From Rufibacter roseus (GTDB lineage: Bacteria; Bacteroidota; Bacteroidia; Cytophagales; Hymenobacteraceae), in contig NZ_LRML01000002.1 of the NCBI RefSeq assembly GCF_001647285.1, positions 62,001-126,000 on the forward strand: 64,000 nt of DNA. The letters run 5' to 3'. The first letter of the stretch is position 1. The number at the start of each line of letters is the position of its first letter. The position numbers were made by a program, and so were the translations under genes. Below the pieces are notes generated by a model, which was given only the letters and a program-made list of their open reading frames with translations, was not told the origin of the DNA and did no database searches. Of the stretch, positions 41,893 through 51,220 are shown piece by piece.

Positions 41893-42558
41893 CTAAAGGA
41901 AAACACCAATACTTAGTATGTCCATCAGAAAACTACCGGGAAAGAACAAGTCTACCTGTATCACCGACTGCTTTACGCCTGCTACTTCCCTGCTGATGGA
42001 TGTCAGCCCATGCTGATACCTCACCTCTAGGCCAAGGTCCGTTCTTTTAGCGAAGTGAATACCAGCCACGCCTATACCAGACCAGTCTGTTCTAGGAAAA
42101 TCATTTTCATTGATGCGGTACATGGTGCCGTTTCTGGCAGTTATTCTACCGTCAAGTCTAATGCCTATCTGGGCCCCGCCACCAACATACACGTTGCGCA
42201 TGTTAGGGAAAGGGAAATAACGCACAAATACAGGTATGTTAAGGTAGTTCAGACTGACTGATTCTGGGTCTTCAGGGGCAGCCACATTGGTGAATTTGAA
42301 ACCTTGTTGAGAAAAACTAGCCTCGGCATTCACCCATGTATCTTCTCTGAAGTTGATGGCTTGTGAGTAGCCCACACCTACATTGAACCCCACCGTGCGT
42401 TTTAATTCAGCCTGACCAGGGTACCACCCTCTGGTACCGGCACTATTCACCCCTGCTCTACCGTATATGGCCCAGCTGCTATCAAAAAATGGTTCTTCCT
42501 GACTATATCCTGCGAAAGAACAAAGCTTAAACACAAGAAGTAGAAGTAGGTGCTTCAT
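41893..42558 (-). CDS. Outer-membrane beta-barrel protein (PorT-like)
   Basis: 221 aa. Signal peptide (1-19, MKHLLLLLVFKLCSFAGYS), then alternating amphipathic strands characteristic of an eight-stranded barrel (FNVGVGYSQAINF, WVNAEASFSQQGFKF, LNYLNIPVFVRYFP, NVYVGGGAQIGIRLDG, DLGLEVRYQHGLTSI), closing with SFLMDILSIGVFL. The YLNIPVFVRYF signature is typical of the outer-membrane protein beta-barrel family that includes PorT. Specific role unknown. Confidence 0.85.
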   Translation of the reverse strand: MKHLLLLLVFKLCSFAGYSQEEPFFDSSWAIYGRAGVNSAGTRGWYPGQAELKRTVGFNVGVGYSQAINFREDTWVNAEASFSQQGFKFTNVAAPEDPESVSLNYLNIPVFVRYFPFPNMRNVYVGGGAQIGIRLDGRITARNGTMYRINENDFPRTDWSGIGVAGIHFAKRTDLGLEVRYQHGLTSISREVAGVKQSVIQVDLFFPGSFLMDILSIGVFL

Positions 42559-42672
42559 TAAATTTTAAAACAAATGAAGCACCTAAGATAGAAACCTTTA
42601 CCGGAGTGAACAAACCCGACAGGTTAGGCAGAAAAGACATGTCTTTAGAAGATGTTAATTTGTAGCTACCAA

Positions 42673-42714
42673 CCTGCTTTCAGCCTGTTTTTCAAAAAAC
42701 AGGCTGAAAGCAGG
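42673..42714. repeat. Dispersed intergenic hairpin, copy 12 (perfect)
   Basis: Twenty-base left arm CCTGCTTTCAGCCTGTTTTT, then CA, then the exact reverse complement. It lies between a convergently read pair of transcripts and may terminate the GH13 gene. Confidence 0.85.
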
Positions 42715-42768
42715 CGGTGCATTTCTGCTGTGATGGCAGTGTAATAAAAGAACGGCTATACTATTCCA

Positions 42769-44418
42769 TTACCTTTTGTGCATTAAATGACTTAAATCTC
42801 CGGCCCTGAACCATTTATAACCATATGCACCTAAAGTTATCTGATGGATTCCTTTTTCATTGGCCACGCTGGTGCTGTTCTTCATTAAGTCAATTAACTG
42901 TACCTCTTTCTCTTCCTGCAACTTCACTTCAATTTCATGTGCCCGCTCATCTAAGTTGTGAAAGATGATCAAAGAGCTGCCCTGCCAGCAATAGTGAATT
43001 CCTAATACTTGCGGACAACCGGTGTCTAAAATTTGCCAGTCGCCCCAGCCTATCTCGGTGCATTCGTGCCGCAAGCGGATAAGGGTAGTCATCCAGTTGA
43101 GAAGTGAGTCAGGCTCACGCCGCTGGGTTTCTACATTGATGTAGTCATAAGCGTAAGGACCTTCAGAAATCACAGGATGAATCAACTCCTCAGCCACAGA
43201 AAAACCTGCCTGATGATTAGCCGTCCACTGCATGGGTGTTCTGACAGCTGCGCGTTCTTTCAGTTTCAGGTTTTCACCCATGCCTATTTCATCGCCGTAC
43301 CTGATGACGGGAGTTCCCGGCAGAGAAAACATCAAGCTGTAGGCCAGCTCACTCCGCTGACGAGAGCCCAACATGGAAGATAGTCTTCGGCGGATGCCTC
43401 TCTCATACAATTGCATGTTTTCATCAGGCCCGAAACTTTCAAATACTTTTTGCCGCTCTTCTTCCGTTAATCTACCTAAATCAAGCTCATCATGATTTCT
43501 CAGGAAATGCGCCCACTGTGAACCAGGAAACGTAACGCGAGTGGCTTCCAGCGCATCTGCCAAAGGTTTGGCTTCTCCGGTGGCCAGGCTGTAAAAAAGA
43601 TACTGGTTTACATGGAAATTGAACATCAGGTGAATTCCGTCGCCTTTCTCCCCAAAATACTTTTGAGTTTCCTCTGGAGTAATGTTGGCTTCACCTAGCA
43701 AAATAGCATCGCCGCGGCGCCACTGCAGAAAACGGCGCATATCCTTCAGGAAATGAAATCTTTTTTCCCGCTTTGTGCTTTCCGGCTCTTGCGTTTCTAA
43801 GACAAACGGCACGGCGTCTACCCTAAAACCAGCTACCCCCAACGCCAACCAATACCCCATAATCCGGTGCATCTCTTCCCGAACTTCCACATTATCGACA
43901 TTTAAATCTGGCTGAAAATTGTAGAACCGGTGAAAGTAGTACGCTTTGGCTTTTTTGTCGTACGTCCAGGTACTTTCCTGCACCCCCGGAAATACCATGC
44001 CCTTGTTCCAATCTGAGGGTTTCTTTTTAGACCAGACATACCAGTTGCGGTACTTGGCATTTTCGCTGGTGCGGGCATTCTGAAACCAGGGGTGCTCATC
44101 AGAGGTATGGTTCACCACTAAATCAATAATGACTTTGATGCCATTCTTAGTTGCCAGTTGCATAAACTCCACGAAATTGCCGCTTGAGCCATGCCTGGGG
44201 TCTACCCCGTAGTAGTCTTTAATATCATAGCCATTGTCGCGGTTTGGTGTAGGCTGAAAAGGAGCCAGCCATACGGTATCAACCCCCAACGCTTTCAAAT
44301 AATCTAATCTACGTGTAAGCCCTTCAAAATCACCCACACCGTCTCCATTCAAATCCATAAATGTTTCAAGGTCCAGGCTGTAAATCACCGTGTTTTTATA
44401 CCACAGGTCTTGTATCAT
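42769..44418 (-). CDS. GH13 alpha-amylase-family enzyme, trehalose-synthase-like
   Basis: 549 aa, cytoplasmic (no signal peptide). Conserved GH13 regions: VIIDLVVNHTS (96-106), GFRVDAVPF with nucleophile D201, LLGEANI with acid/base E243, and FLRNHDELD with D310. The N-terminus DLWYKNTVIYSLDLETFMDL and the end of the B domain match the trehalose synthase/maltosyltransferase branch (GH13_16-like). It likely rearranges or hydrolyses maltose or short alpha-glucans. No maltokinase domain is fused. Substrate specificity needs assay. Confidence 0.88.
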   Translation of the reverse strand: MIQDLWYKNTVIYSLDLETFMDLNGDGVGDFEGLTRRLDYLKALGVDTVWLAPFQPTPNRDNGYDIKDYYGVDPRHGSSGNFVEFMQLATKNGIKVIIDLVVNHTSDEHPWFQNARTSENAKYRNWYVWSKKKPSDWNKGMVFPGVQESTWTYDKKAKAYYFHRFYNFQPDLNVDNVEVREEMHRIMGYWLALGVAGFRVDAVPFVLETQEPESTKREKRFHFLKDMRRFLQWRRGDAILLGEANITPEETQKYFGEKGDGIHLMFNFHVNQYLFYSLATGEAKPLADALEATRVTFPGSQWAHFLRNHDELDLGRLTEEERQKVFESFGPDENMQLYERGIRRRLSSMLGSRQRSELAYSLMFSLPGTPVIRYGDEIGMGENLKLKERAAVRTPMQWTANHQAGFSVAEELIHPVISEGPYAYDYINVETQRREPDSLLNWMTTLIRLRHECTEIGWGDWQILDTGCPQVLGIHYCWQGSSLIIFHNLDERAHEIEVKLQEEKEVQLIDLMKNSTSVANEKGIHQITLGAYGYKWFRAGDLSHLMHKR

Positions 44419-44492
44419 ACTTTTTTGGGTAAAAGATTTTTGTTACGGCTTTACGTAGAGCACCGCTACAAGATGGTTTAACTAGATTAAAA

Positions 44493-44530
44493 TGTTTTAG
44501 GCTTCATTTTCAGAAAACAACCTGAAAACA
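44493..44530. repeat. Dispersed intergenic hairpin, copy 13
   Basis: TGTTTTAGGCTTCATTTTC on the left and AACAACCTGAAAACA on the right, outer arms paired. It lies between msrA and the GH13 gene. Confidence 0.6.
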
Positions 44531-44534
44531 GTTT

Positions 44535-45089
44535 CTACCGCTTGCTCCAATGCCTTTCCAGAAAACCGGAACGGCCCGAACCCACAAAGTAGCGGCCATA
44601 GTGGTTGGGGTTCTTGCGGTAATAGTCTTGGTGATATTCTTCGGCTCTGTAAAAAGGCTTGGCGGGTAAAATTGGGGTGACCACCGGCAGTTCAAAGGGG
44701 CCATTTTTATTGATCTCTTCCCTTGATTTCTCGGCTTGCTCCTTTTGCGTTTCTGAGTGATAGAAAATAGCGGTTTGGTAAGAGGAACCTCGGTCGCCAA
44801 ACTGCCCACCGGCATCAGTAGGGTCAATGGACTGCCAAAAAATTTCCAGTATCTCTGGGTAAGAAATAACCTTAGAGTCAAAAGTTACCTGAACTGCTTC
44901 ATAGTGGCCGGTTGTTTCAGAACACACCTGCTCATAAGTAGGGTTTGGAATATCCCCTCCGGTGTAGCCAGACACCACTTCCACCACTCCTTCATATTTA
45001 TGGAATGGTTTTACCATACACCAGAAACAGCCGCCCGCAAAAGTGGCTACTTCAAATTCTGCTTTCGTATTTAGGGTATTGTCTTCCAT
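44535..45089 (-). CDS. msrA: Peptide-methionine (S)-S-oxide reductase MsrA
   Basis: 184 aa. Active-site GCFWC with C21, followed by the family motif VVSGYTGGDIPNPTYEQVCS and GHYEAVQVTFD; EYHQDYYRKNP near the C-terminus. Reduces the S form of oxidised methionine in proteins using thioredoxin. No signal peptide, so cytoplasmic. No MsrB domain is fused. Confidence 0.96.
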   Translation of the reverse strand: MEDNTLNTKAEFEVATFAGGCFWCMVKPFHKYEGVVEVVSGYTGGDIPNPTYEQVCSETTGHYEAVQVTFDSKVISYPEILEIFWQSIDPTDAGGQFGDRGSSYQTAIFYHSETQKEQAEKSREEINKNGPFELPVVTPILPAKPFYRAEEYHQDYYRKNPNHYGRYFVGSGRSGFLERHWSKR

Positions 45090-45321
45090 GGTAGTAGAAC
45101 TAAATCTTGCTTTTGCTTCTACAAAGGCTTGTGAGACGCTGTAAGGCTCTGACCTCTGTTAATTTTTCTATTAAACTAGTATATGGGGGTTTTGTTACCA
45201 AATGGCTTGTGGAAACATAGTTAAGGTATTTATTTAAAATAAGTTAACTACAACTGGCATTTATGAGTAAAAGCTATTTTCTAAAGGCTCAAAAAATCAT
45301 CTTGTCTCTAAATCCTTTCAT

Positions 45322-45675
45322 ATGAAACTACTTTCAACCAAATTTTTCATGATGGTAGGCTGTTTATTACTACTGTCTTCCCCCCTCTTTGCACAAAACA
45401 GTGCCACCACCCAAGATACTGTACTTCTAACAGAAGAAGTAGACGTGGAAAAAGCCAAACGTAATTATAATCAAAAAGCGAAGCAAAGAGCGCAGGCCCG
45501 GGCAGATGCCAGAGCCGCAAAAGCAGCCGCCAAAGAAGCAAAATACCAAGAGATGGAAGCATTTGAAGCTGCCAAAATAGCGGAGAGAATGGCTAAATTA
45601 GAAGAGAAAGCCATAAGAAGAGAAGAAAGGAAAGCTGCCAGAAGGGCTCAACGGGCTGAGGCAACTGCAAAGTAA
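45322..45675 (+). CDS. Exported Ala/Lys/Arg/Glu-rich helical protein
   Basis: 117 aa. Signal peptide (1-25, FFMMVGCLLLLSSPLFAQ). The mature part from about residue 40 is a single long charged helix rich in A, K, R and E (KAKQRAQARADARAAKAAAK), predicted to form a coiled coil or an extended single helix. No family recognised. It is basic and may bind the envelope or nucleic acid (inference). A perfect terminator follows within 3 bases of the stop and is shared with the convergent hydrolase gene. Confidence 0.75.
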   Translation: MKLLSTKFFMMVGCLLLLSSPLFAQNSATTQDTVLLTEEVDVEKAKRNYNQKAKQRAQARADARAAKAAAKEAKYQEMEAFEAAKIAERMAKLEEKAIRREERKAARRAQRAEATAK

Positions 45676-45677
45676 AT

Positions 45678-45717
45678 AAATCAGAAAGGCCACCCAAATA
45701 GGTGGCCTTTCTGATTT
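45678..45717. terminator. Bidirectional terminator
   Basis: Seventeen-bp perfect stem AAATCAGAAAGGCCACC with loop CAAATA, between convergent genes. Confidence 0.85.
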
Positions 45718-45734
45718 AAGGAAATTGGCTCTAG

Positions 45735-47594
45735 TTATCCTTTTACAGGTTTAAGAGCCGAGGCTTTCCCGCTTTTCTCAATGGCTTGGTAAATAGCATC
45801 TTGAACACGTGCCCTTGTACGCAATGAGATTAACTTGTTAGAAACCTTTGGGTATACACGGTTTGACAGAAAGATGTACACCAAATTTTGGGCAGGGTCT
45901 ACCCAAACGCACGTGCCGGTGTAGCCAGTATGGCCATAAGTGGAAGAAGAAGCCAGTTTAGAAGGGTAGCCATTTTTACTTTCAGGGTCGAACCCATCAA
46001 AACCTAATCCTCGGCGGCTTACGCTAGATTGTCTGGAGGTAAATAACTGCACCGTTTTGGGGCTTAAGTATTCAATCCCACCATAGGTACCTCCATTCAG
46101 TAGCATCTGGTATAAAATGGCTAAATCATTAGCAGTGGAAAATAAACCGGCGTGACCAGAAACCCCCCCCAACTTAGCGGCACCACCATCATGCACGTAG
46201 CCCTGTAAAAGGGTTTTCCTGAAATAGGTGTCATTTTCAGTAGGTACTATCCGGTCTTTTTCAAACCGGGCCAGGGGCAGGAAGCCAGCTGTTTGCATAC
46301 CCAACGGAGCATAGAAATTCTGCAGAACAAAATCATTCAGAGGCTGCTCCGATTGCCGCTCCACCACTTCCTTCAGGAAATACATGGTCAGGTCTGAATA
46401 CACATACTTTCCAGGAGCGGTTACCTTGGCATTCAGCATACGGGGCCATACTACTTCTTTGAAGTAATCTTTCCGAATGAAAACACTATCGGCGGCCGGT
46501 AGCGGGAATTCTTCTGAATAAGTTTTGCTAACGTAGTCTGCCGGAGTGGGCAAACCTACCCCCGCTGGCAAACCTGCCTGGTGCAGCAGAATGTCTTTGA
46601 TTTTAAGTTCGGCTTTGGTAGAACCTAGGGTACTTGGTATATAGGTACCAACGGGCTTGTCTAGATTGATTTTCTGCTGTTCATAAAGCCCCATCACCGC
46701 CAAGGTAGTGGCCGACACTTTTGTAACCGAAGCCAAGTCAAAGATATCATCTATTCTGGTAGGGCGGGTATTGTCATAGGTATGAGCACCATAGGCTTTG
46801 TTGAAGATCACACTGCCGTCTTTCACCACCATCACTACCCCGCCAGGAGCCGCTTGCTCTTGTATCATCTCAGCCAATATAGAGTCTATTGGCTCGTGCA
46901 AATCTGCACTGTTGATACCCAATTCCTCGGGCAAACTATATTTAATACGAATGGCTGACGTTCTATACCCATCGCCTTTCTTGAATTTGGCGGAGTAAGT
47001 TCTTTCAAGCTTACCATTAGCAGGTACTCCCCCAAAGAGTAGCTGCGCCATATAATTAGCCGTTACCGGTGTCTCATTCTCTGACCAAACAATAGGAGCT
47101 GTAAAACCATCTAACTTCTCTAAAACAGAGGCATCGCCAGTTAAAGCCAGTATGACTTGCTTTTCTTTTTGTAAACTTTGAATAAAGGTTAAAGCAGCAA
47201 CCTTTTGAAAGGCATTATAAGGGGCTTGTACTATAATAGTGCTGTAAAACTTTAAGTCATCGCTCAGGCTACGGAAGGCAGAATCAGAAGCCACCCCAAC
47301 CGCTGAAAAGCTGCTTACGCTAGTATACTTATTTAACAAACTGTCAAATTCTGAAGAGTTGGCTGCACCTAGGTTAACACTTGCAATCTTTTGTTGTAAG
47401 TCTTTCAAAGGGACTAAACCAGATTGATTGTTTAGCAAAACCGTTGCGGCGGCAGCTTGTTTGTGTTGCTGTAACCACGTCAGTTTCTCTTTCTTGTTAT
47501 TTTCATTGGGGGAGACCCCAGCAAATCCCAACAGCGTGATGAGGCATAGAAAGCTGAATTGCAGTAGTCTTGCTTTAAGTGAAAAAGTTATCAT
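45735..47594 (-). CDS. Serine beta-lactamase-like hydrolase with a partial GH3 C-terminal domain
   Basis: 619 aa. Signal segment (about 8-26). Residues about 45-212 resemble the C-terminal domain of GH3 glucosidases (AAATVLLNNQSGLVPL, LLFGGVPANGKLERTYSAKF), without the catalytic GH3 barrel that would normally precede it. The rest is a class C beta-lactamase-like domain with S289-V-T-K292, Y399-S-D and an HTGYTG motif. In many Bacteroidota a full GH3 and this hydrolase are fused in a protein of about 1000 aa; this one looks like a shortened form. Likely acts on peptidoglycan-related substrates in the periplasm; not shown to be an antibiotic resistance enzyme. Confidence 0.85.
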   Translation of the reverse strand: MITFSLKARLLQFSFLCLITLLGFAGVSPNENNKKEKLTWLQQHKQAAAATVLLNNQSGLVPLKDLQQKIASVNLGAANSSEFDSLLNKYTSVSSFSAVGVASDSAFRSLSDDLKFYSTIIVQAPYNAFQKVAALTFIQSLQKEKQVILALTGDASVLEKLDGFTAPIVWSENETPVTANYMAQLLFGGVPANGKLERTYSAKFKKGDGYRTSAIRIKYSLPEELGINSADLHEPIDSILAEMIQEQAAPGGVVMVVKDGSVIFNKAYGAHTYDNTRPTRIDDIFDLASVTKVSATTLAVMGLYEQQKINLDKPVGTYIPSTLGSTKAELKIKDILLHQAGLPAGVGLPTPADYVSKTYSEEFPLPAADSVFIRKDYFKEVVWPRMLNAKVTAPGKYVYSDLTMYFLKEVVERQSEQPLNDFVLQNFYAPLGMQTAGFLPLARFEKDRIVPTENDTYFRKTLLQGYVHDGGAAKLGGVSGHAGLFSTANDLAILYQMLLNGGTYGGIEYLSPKTVQLFTSRQSSVSRRGLGFDGFDPESKNGYPSKLASSSTYGHTGYTGTCVWVDPAQNLVYIFLSNRVYPKVSNKLISLRTRARVQDAIYQAIEKSGKASALKPVKG

Positions 47595-47890
47595 ATAAAG
47601 GGTTATACAGGTGGGGTTGGCTTAGTCTAAAAGCAATTAAAATGCCATTATAGTTCATGATCAACCAGTAGGGTTCAATCAAGAAAACCAGTTAACAGCA
47701 AAGACTGTAAGCAACTCCAGAAATATACAAACACATTTTAAGGAATACCAATAGAGGATGGAATAGGCTGAACAGAAAATGAGAAAAGCTTAATACAGCG
47801 CCTTTTCATTCAATGAAGAGCTTAAAGCTTCATTGGTACTTCACGTGATAGAATAGGCTTATTGCTCTCCCCACCGAGTACTTAATCGTC
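47595..47890. other. Gene-free stretch upstream of the hydrolase
   Basis: Holds the hydrolase promoter region and an 8-bp hairpin CAATGAAG/CTTCATTG (47811-47835), which lies 56 bases past the LuxR gene's stop on the minus strand and may end that transcript. Nothing else recognised. Confidence 0.45.
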
Positions 47891-48607
47891 TTAGTCTAAC
47901 CCTGCTTCCTTAGCCAACAAAACCAAATCAGCTACATTTCCGGTGCCTAACCGTGCCTGTATATTTTTTCGATGGGTGTTCACCGTATGCACGCTCAGAC
48001 AAAGTTCATCGGCAATATTTTTAGAACTTTTGCCTTTGCAAACTAATTGCAGCACTTCCTTTTCCCTTTTGCTTAGAGATTTAATAAGCAACCCGTTTTT
48101 CTTCTTCAGGTTTTCTTGCAGGGCGGTAACAAGTTGCTTTTCTGTTGTCATGCGTGGGCTCATGTCCACGTCTACACACAGTAATTTCTTTACTTCACCT
48201 TGACCATCTTTGATGAAAGGCTTTGCCCAACCAATAAACCAGCGGTACTCCTGCTCCAGTTTGTGTTTAGCCCTGAAAACCCCGCCATATTCGGCTCCGT
48301 CATAAGATTGGTAATGCACAATACTATCTTGCGGAATGTTCAGGTCATCCGGATGAACAATTTTTTCCATGTATTCCATGGCGCTCATCTGCCTGATTTC
48401 CTCTAGTGTGTACCCCAGGGTTTCTTCATTGGTTTGATTGCACCATACTACCCCTGTTTTTAAATCAGAAACATAGATATTAGCTGGAACCTCATTCACC
48501 ACCCGTTCAAGAAAGGCACACTTTTCTTTCAACATTCCCACTTGCTGCCTCAGTGCCTCTATTTCTGCCACCTCAACTTCCGTTGACTCACTCATCATAT
48601 TCTCCAT
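47891..48607 (-). CDS. PAS-domain LuxR-type transcriptional regulator
   Basis: 238 aa, cytoplasmic. An N-terminal coiled coil (about 8-36), a PAS domain (about 38-150; VPANIYVSDLKTGVVWCNQT, YTLEEIRQM, then the PAC part RAKHKLEQEYRWFIGWAKPF) and a C-terminal LuxR helix-turn-helix (about 172-235; LSKREKEVLQLVCKGKSSKN, SVHTVNTHRKNIQARLGTGN). A one-component sensor-regulator whose ligand is unknown. Such PAS-LuxR proteins are common in Cytophagales. Confidence 0.9.
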   Translation of the reverse strand: MENMMSESTEVEVAEIEALRQQVGMLKEKCAFLERVVNEVPANIYVSDLKTGVVWCNQTNEETLGYTLEEIRQMSAMEYMEKIVHPDDLNIPQDSIVHYQSYDGAEYGGVFRAKHKLEQEYRWFIGWAKPFIKDGQGEVKKLLCVDVDMSPRMTTEKQLVTALQENLKKKNGLLIKSLSKREKEVLQLVCKGKSSKNIADELCLSVHTVNTHRKNIQARLGTGNVADLVLLAKEAGLD

Positions 48608-48750
48608 TCCTACAAAATTGAGAAAAAAACAGCAAAACTAACTATACAGAAGGCTTTCAAAACCTATTACTAACCCTGTAGTAACTTAGGAATTCACCAC
48701 ATAAATTTTGCTTCGTGACTTTCTTTTTTTGAAAAAATCAGGATAGTATT

Positions 48751-49335
48751 TTAAAGATCAAAATGGCTTACCTCTCTTACCTCACCTGTAGCCATAGCAC
48801 CTAGCAGAACATTTCCTATTCGTACTCTTATAAGCCGGAGGGTAGGAAAGCCTACTGCAGCGGTCATCTTTCTGACCTGCCTGTTCTTGCCCTCAGTTAG
48901 GATGATGGAGACCCAACTGGTGGGGCCATGACGATCGTCTCGTACCCTTCGGCTCCGCTCTGGGAAAATTGGGGCGGGGTCTAATTTGATGGCTTTACAA
49001 GAAAGAGTATGATACACTTGTTTTTCGTGGGTAATTTCTATGCCGCCGTGCCGCAATTGAGCAAGAGCTTCTTCAGTGATAACTCCATCTACCTGAGCGT
49101 AGTATTCCTTCTCCACTTTCCTCCCCCGCACATATTCACTCATTTTGCCGTCGGTTGTGAGAAAGAGCAAACCTTCGCTGTCTTGGTCAAGCCTGCCAAT
49201 GGCCATAGTACCAGTTGGGAAATCATAAAGCTCCCCCAACAACTTTTTCTTTTTTGCGTCGGTTACAAATTGGCTCAGGTAACCAAAGGGCTTGTTTAAT
49301 ATAAAATGACGGTGCTGCTGTTGAGTTTCAGACAA
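48751..49335 (-). CDS. RluE/RsuA-family rRNA pseudouridine synthase
   Basis: 194 aa. The catalytic motif GRLDQDSEGLLFLTTDG carries the nucleophile D50. FILNKPFGYLSQF marks the start of the domain, and GKNRQVRKMTAAVGFPTLRL is the conserved end motif. It lacks the N-terminal S4 RNA-binding domain, as does E. coli RluE, which modifies U2457 of 23S rRNA. Basic insert PERSRRVRDDRHGP at about residues 128-141. Confidence 0.9.
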   Translation of the reverse strand: MSETQQQHRHFILNKPFGYLSQFVTDAKKKKLLGELYDFPTGTMAIGRLDQDSEGLLFLTTDGKMSEYVRGRKVEKEYYAQVDGVITEEALAQLRHGGIEITHEKQVYHTLSCKAIKLDPAPIFPERSRRVRDDRHGPTSWVSIILTEGKNRQVRKMTAAVGFPTLRLIRVRIGNVLLGAMATGEVREVSHFDL

Positions 49336-49346
49336 GGGGATAATAC

Positions 49347-49382
49347 GTTTTGGGGCTAATTTCTGTAAAACAGGCCAAAATC
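49347..49382. repeat. Dispersed intergenic hairpin, copy 14 (degenerate)
   Basis: GTTTTGGGGCTAATTTCTG on the left and AACAGGCCAAAATC on the right; arms related to the family, pairing imperfect. It lies in the leader of the pseudouridine synthase gene. Confidence 0.4.
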
Positions 49383-49612
49383 AGAAATGAAAAGATAAGT
49401 AGATTTCTAGCCACTAATAAATTGCCAGATAAATAATAATATGCAAAGACTACAAGAAGTAATTTAAACTCCCCCACCTTACCTTTGCGTCACCAAGCAT
49501 TTATACCTGCTTTATACTCTGTTGGCTTAATTCAGCACAGGCTTTGGAACATACCACTACATTACTTTCATTTTAGTATCCAGCAAAGGCTACTGATTTT
49601 TAAAATAACTCA

Positions 49613-50812
49613 TTGAATACCACTTCTCCCCCGTCCCCCGCTCCTCTTCTTACAAAAGCAACTTTGTGGCTCATGACCATTGGCGCGGGTCTGGTAGTCG
49701 CAAACATTTATTATAACCAGCCGCTTTTGGGTGACATTGCCCGCACGTTCAACACCACTGAAGCCAAAGCTGGTAGCATAGCCATGTACACGCAGGTGGG
49801 ATATGCGCTGGGGCTGCTTCTGTTGGTGCCTATGGGAGATATGTTACAGCGCAAGCGGCTAATCATGTCTGATTTCGCTTTTATCATAGGGTCACTGCTG
49901 CTGGGCGCCTTTTCGCCCAATATTTACGTGCTTATGGGAGCAAGTTTATTAATTGGCATTAGCTCCGTAATACCGCAGCTGTTTATTCCGCTGGCAGCCC
50001 ATTTAGCCAAACCAGAGGAACGCGGCAAAGTGGTGGGTACTGTCTTGAGTGGTCTTTTGATTGGCATTTTACTTTCCAGAACTCTCAGCGGATTTGTGGG
50101 AGCTCATTTGGGTTGGCGAGCCATGTTTTTAATTGCAGCGGGTTTAATGGCCTTGCTTTGGATTGCTTTGCTGCGTTTGCTTCCTGAAGTTCACCCCGAC
50201 TACAAAGGTACCTACCGCAGCCTCATGGCTTCTCTGTGGCCATTGTTTCGGCAAGAGCCTTTGCTTAGGCTTTCCTCTATTAGAGGCGGCTTGCTATTTG
50301 GTAGTTTCAGTGCGTTTTGGTCTACCTTGGTTTTTCATTTGGAGGCTCCCCCCTTCAATGCAGGTAGCGACGTGGCCGGGGCCTTTGGGTTGATTGGTGC
50401 TGTGGGGGCTTTTGCCGCGCCAGTAGTAGGCCGTTTAAGCGATAAAGTAAATACAAAAAACCTGGTGACAGCCATGATCTCTTTGGTGGTTTTTTCATTT
50501 GTTTTATATGGGGTATTCAGCACCAGTATGTTTTGGCTTATTGCAGGCGTGATATTAATGGATTTGGGCTTGCAAGCTGCGCATACTTCAAACCAGACCA
50601 CCATTTTCGCACTGAACCCACAGGCCCGCAACCGATTAAACACCGTGTACATGTTTACCTATTTTGTAGGCGGAGCATTGGGCACTTTTCTGGCAAGCCA
50701 CGCCTGGGTGCGTTGGCAGTGGATGGGTGTAGTGGCTACCGGGTTACTGCTGTCAAGCTTGTCTTTGTTAGTGCACTTGTTCTTCTCAAGAAAGAAAAAG
50801 AATGTAAGTTAA
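49613..50812 (+). CDS. MFS transporter, drug/metabolite efflux type
   Basis: 399 aa, 12 membrane segments. Near the start, LWLMTIGAGLVVANIYYNQPLLGDIARTFN and the motif A region VPMGDMLQRKRLI (about 80-92) are typical of efflux-type MFS proteins such as the YgaY/NepI group. A TTG start is used here because the first ATG would cut into membrane helix 1. Substrate unknown. Confidence 0.87.
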   Translation: MNTTSPPSPAPLLTKATLWLMTIGAGLVVANIYYNQPLLGDIARTFNTTEAKAGSIAMYTQVGYALGLLLLVPMGDMLQRKRLIMSDFAFIIGSLLLGAFSPNIYVLMGASLLIGISSVIPQLFIPLAAHLAKPEERGKVVGTVLSGLLIGILLSRTLSGFVGAHLGWRAMFLIAAGLMALLWIALLRLLPEVHPDYKGTYRSLMASLWPLFRQEPLLRLSSIRGGLLFGSFSAFWSTLVFHLEAPPFNAGSDVAGAFGLIGAVGAFAAPVVGRLSDKVNTKNLVTAMISLVVFSFVLYGVFSTSMFWLIAGVILMDLGLQAAHTSNQTTIFALNPQARNRLNTVYMFTYFVGGALGTFLASHAWVRWQWMGVVATGLLLSSLSLLVHLFFSRKKKNVS

Positions 50813-50987
50813 TTTATAGCCGGGCAAGTGCTCTGTTCAGCCAAAAGCTTAGTGCTACCTATCCTCTCAATGCAAAAAAAGACGTTAGTTTTTTATAATT
50901 AATACAATGGTGAAGAAGAGTTAACACTGGAGTGAACCCTGCTGTACATTTTTGCGTTACTAATTGTAACTATCTAAGCACCAGGCC

Positions 50988-51116
50988 ATGAAAAAGTTTT
51001 CTACCATCTCCTCCTTGTTTATCATTGGCGCTTTAGGCATTTTAGCCTCATCGCTGCTTTCATCTAGTGAAGTTCAATTAGACCTATCAGATGAAGACAT
51101 TCATATGTATTTATAA
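50988..51116 (+). CDS. Small exported or membrane-anchored peptide, 42 aa
   Basis: Encodes a basic start MKKFSTISS, a hydrophobic helix LFIIGALGILASSLL (10-24) and an acidic tail SSSEVQLDLSDEDIHMYL. This is either a signal peptide releasing a peptide of about 15 residues or a single-pass membrane peptide with an acidic outer tail. It has its own terminator 24 bases after the stop and about 175 bases of upstream space, so it looks like an independent transcription unit. No family recognised. Confidence 0.6.
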   Translation: MKKFSTISSLFIIGALGILASSLLSSSEVQLDLSDEDIHMYL

Positions 51117-51139
51117 ATCGAACACTAAAGCTATTGTTG

Positions 51140-51161
51140 AAACCCCGCTAAAGCGGGGTTT
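51140..51161 (+). terminator. Terminator after the 42-aa peptide gene
   Basis: Ten-bp perfect stem AAACCCCGCT/AGCGGGGTTT with loop AA. Confidence 0.8.
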
Positions 51162-51220
51162 TGCATTCAAGGGCATCCCATTTTCCTGAATAACCGTACC
51201 TTTACTTTAAATTAAAACTT

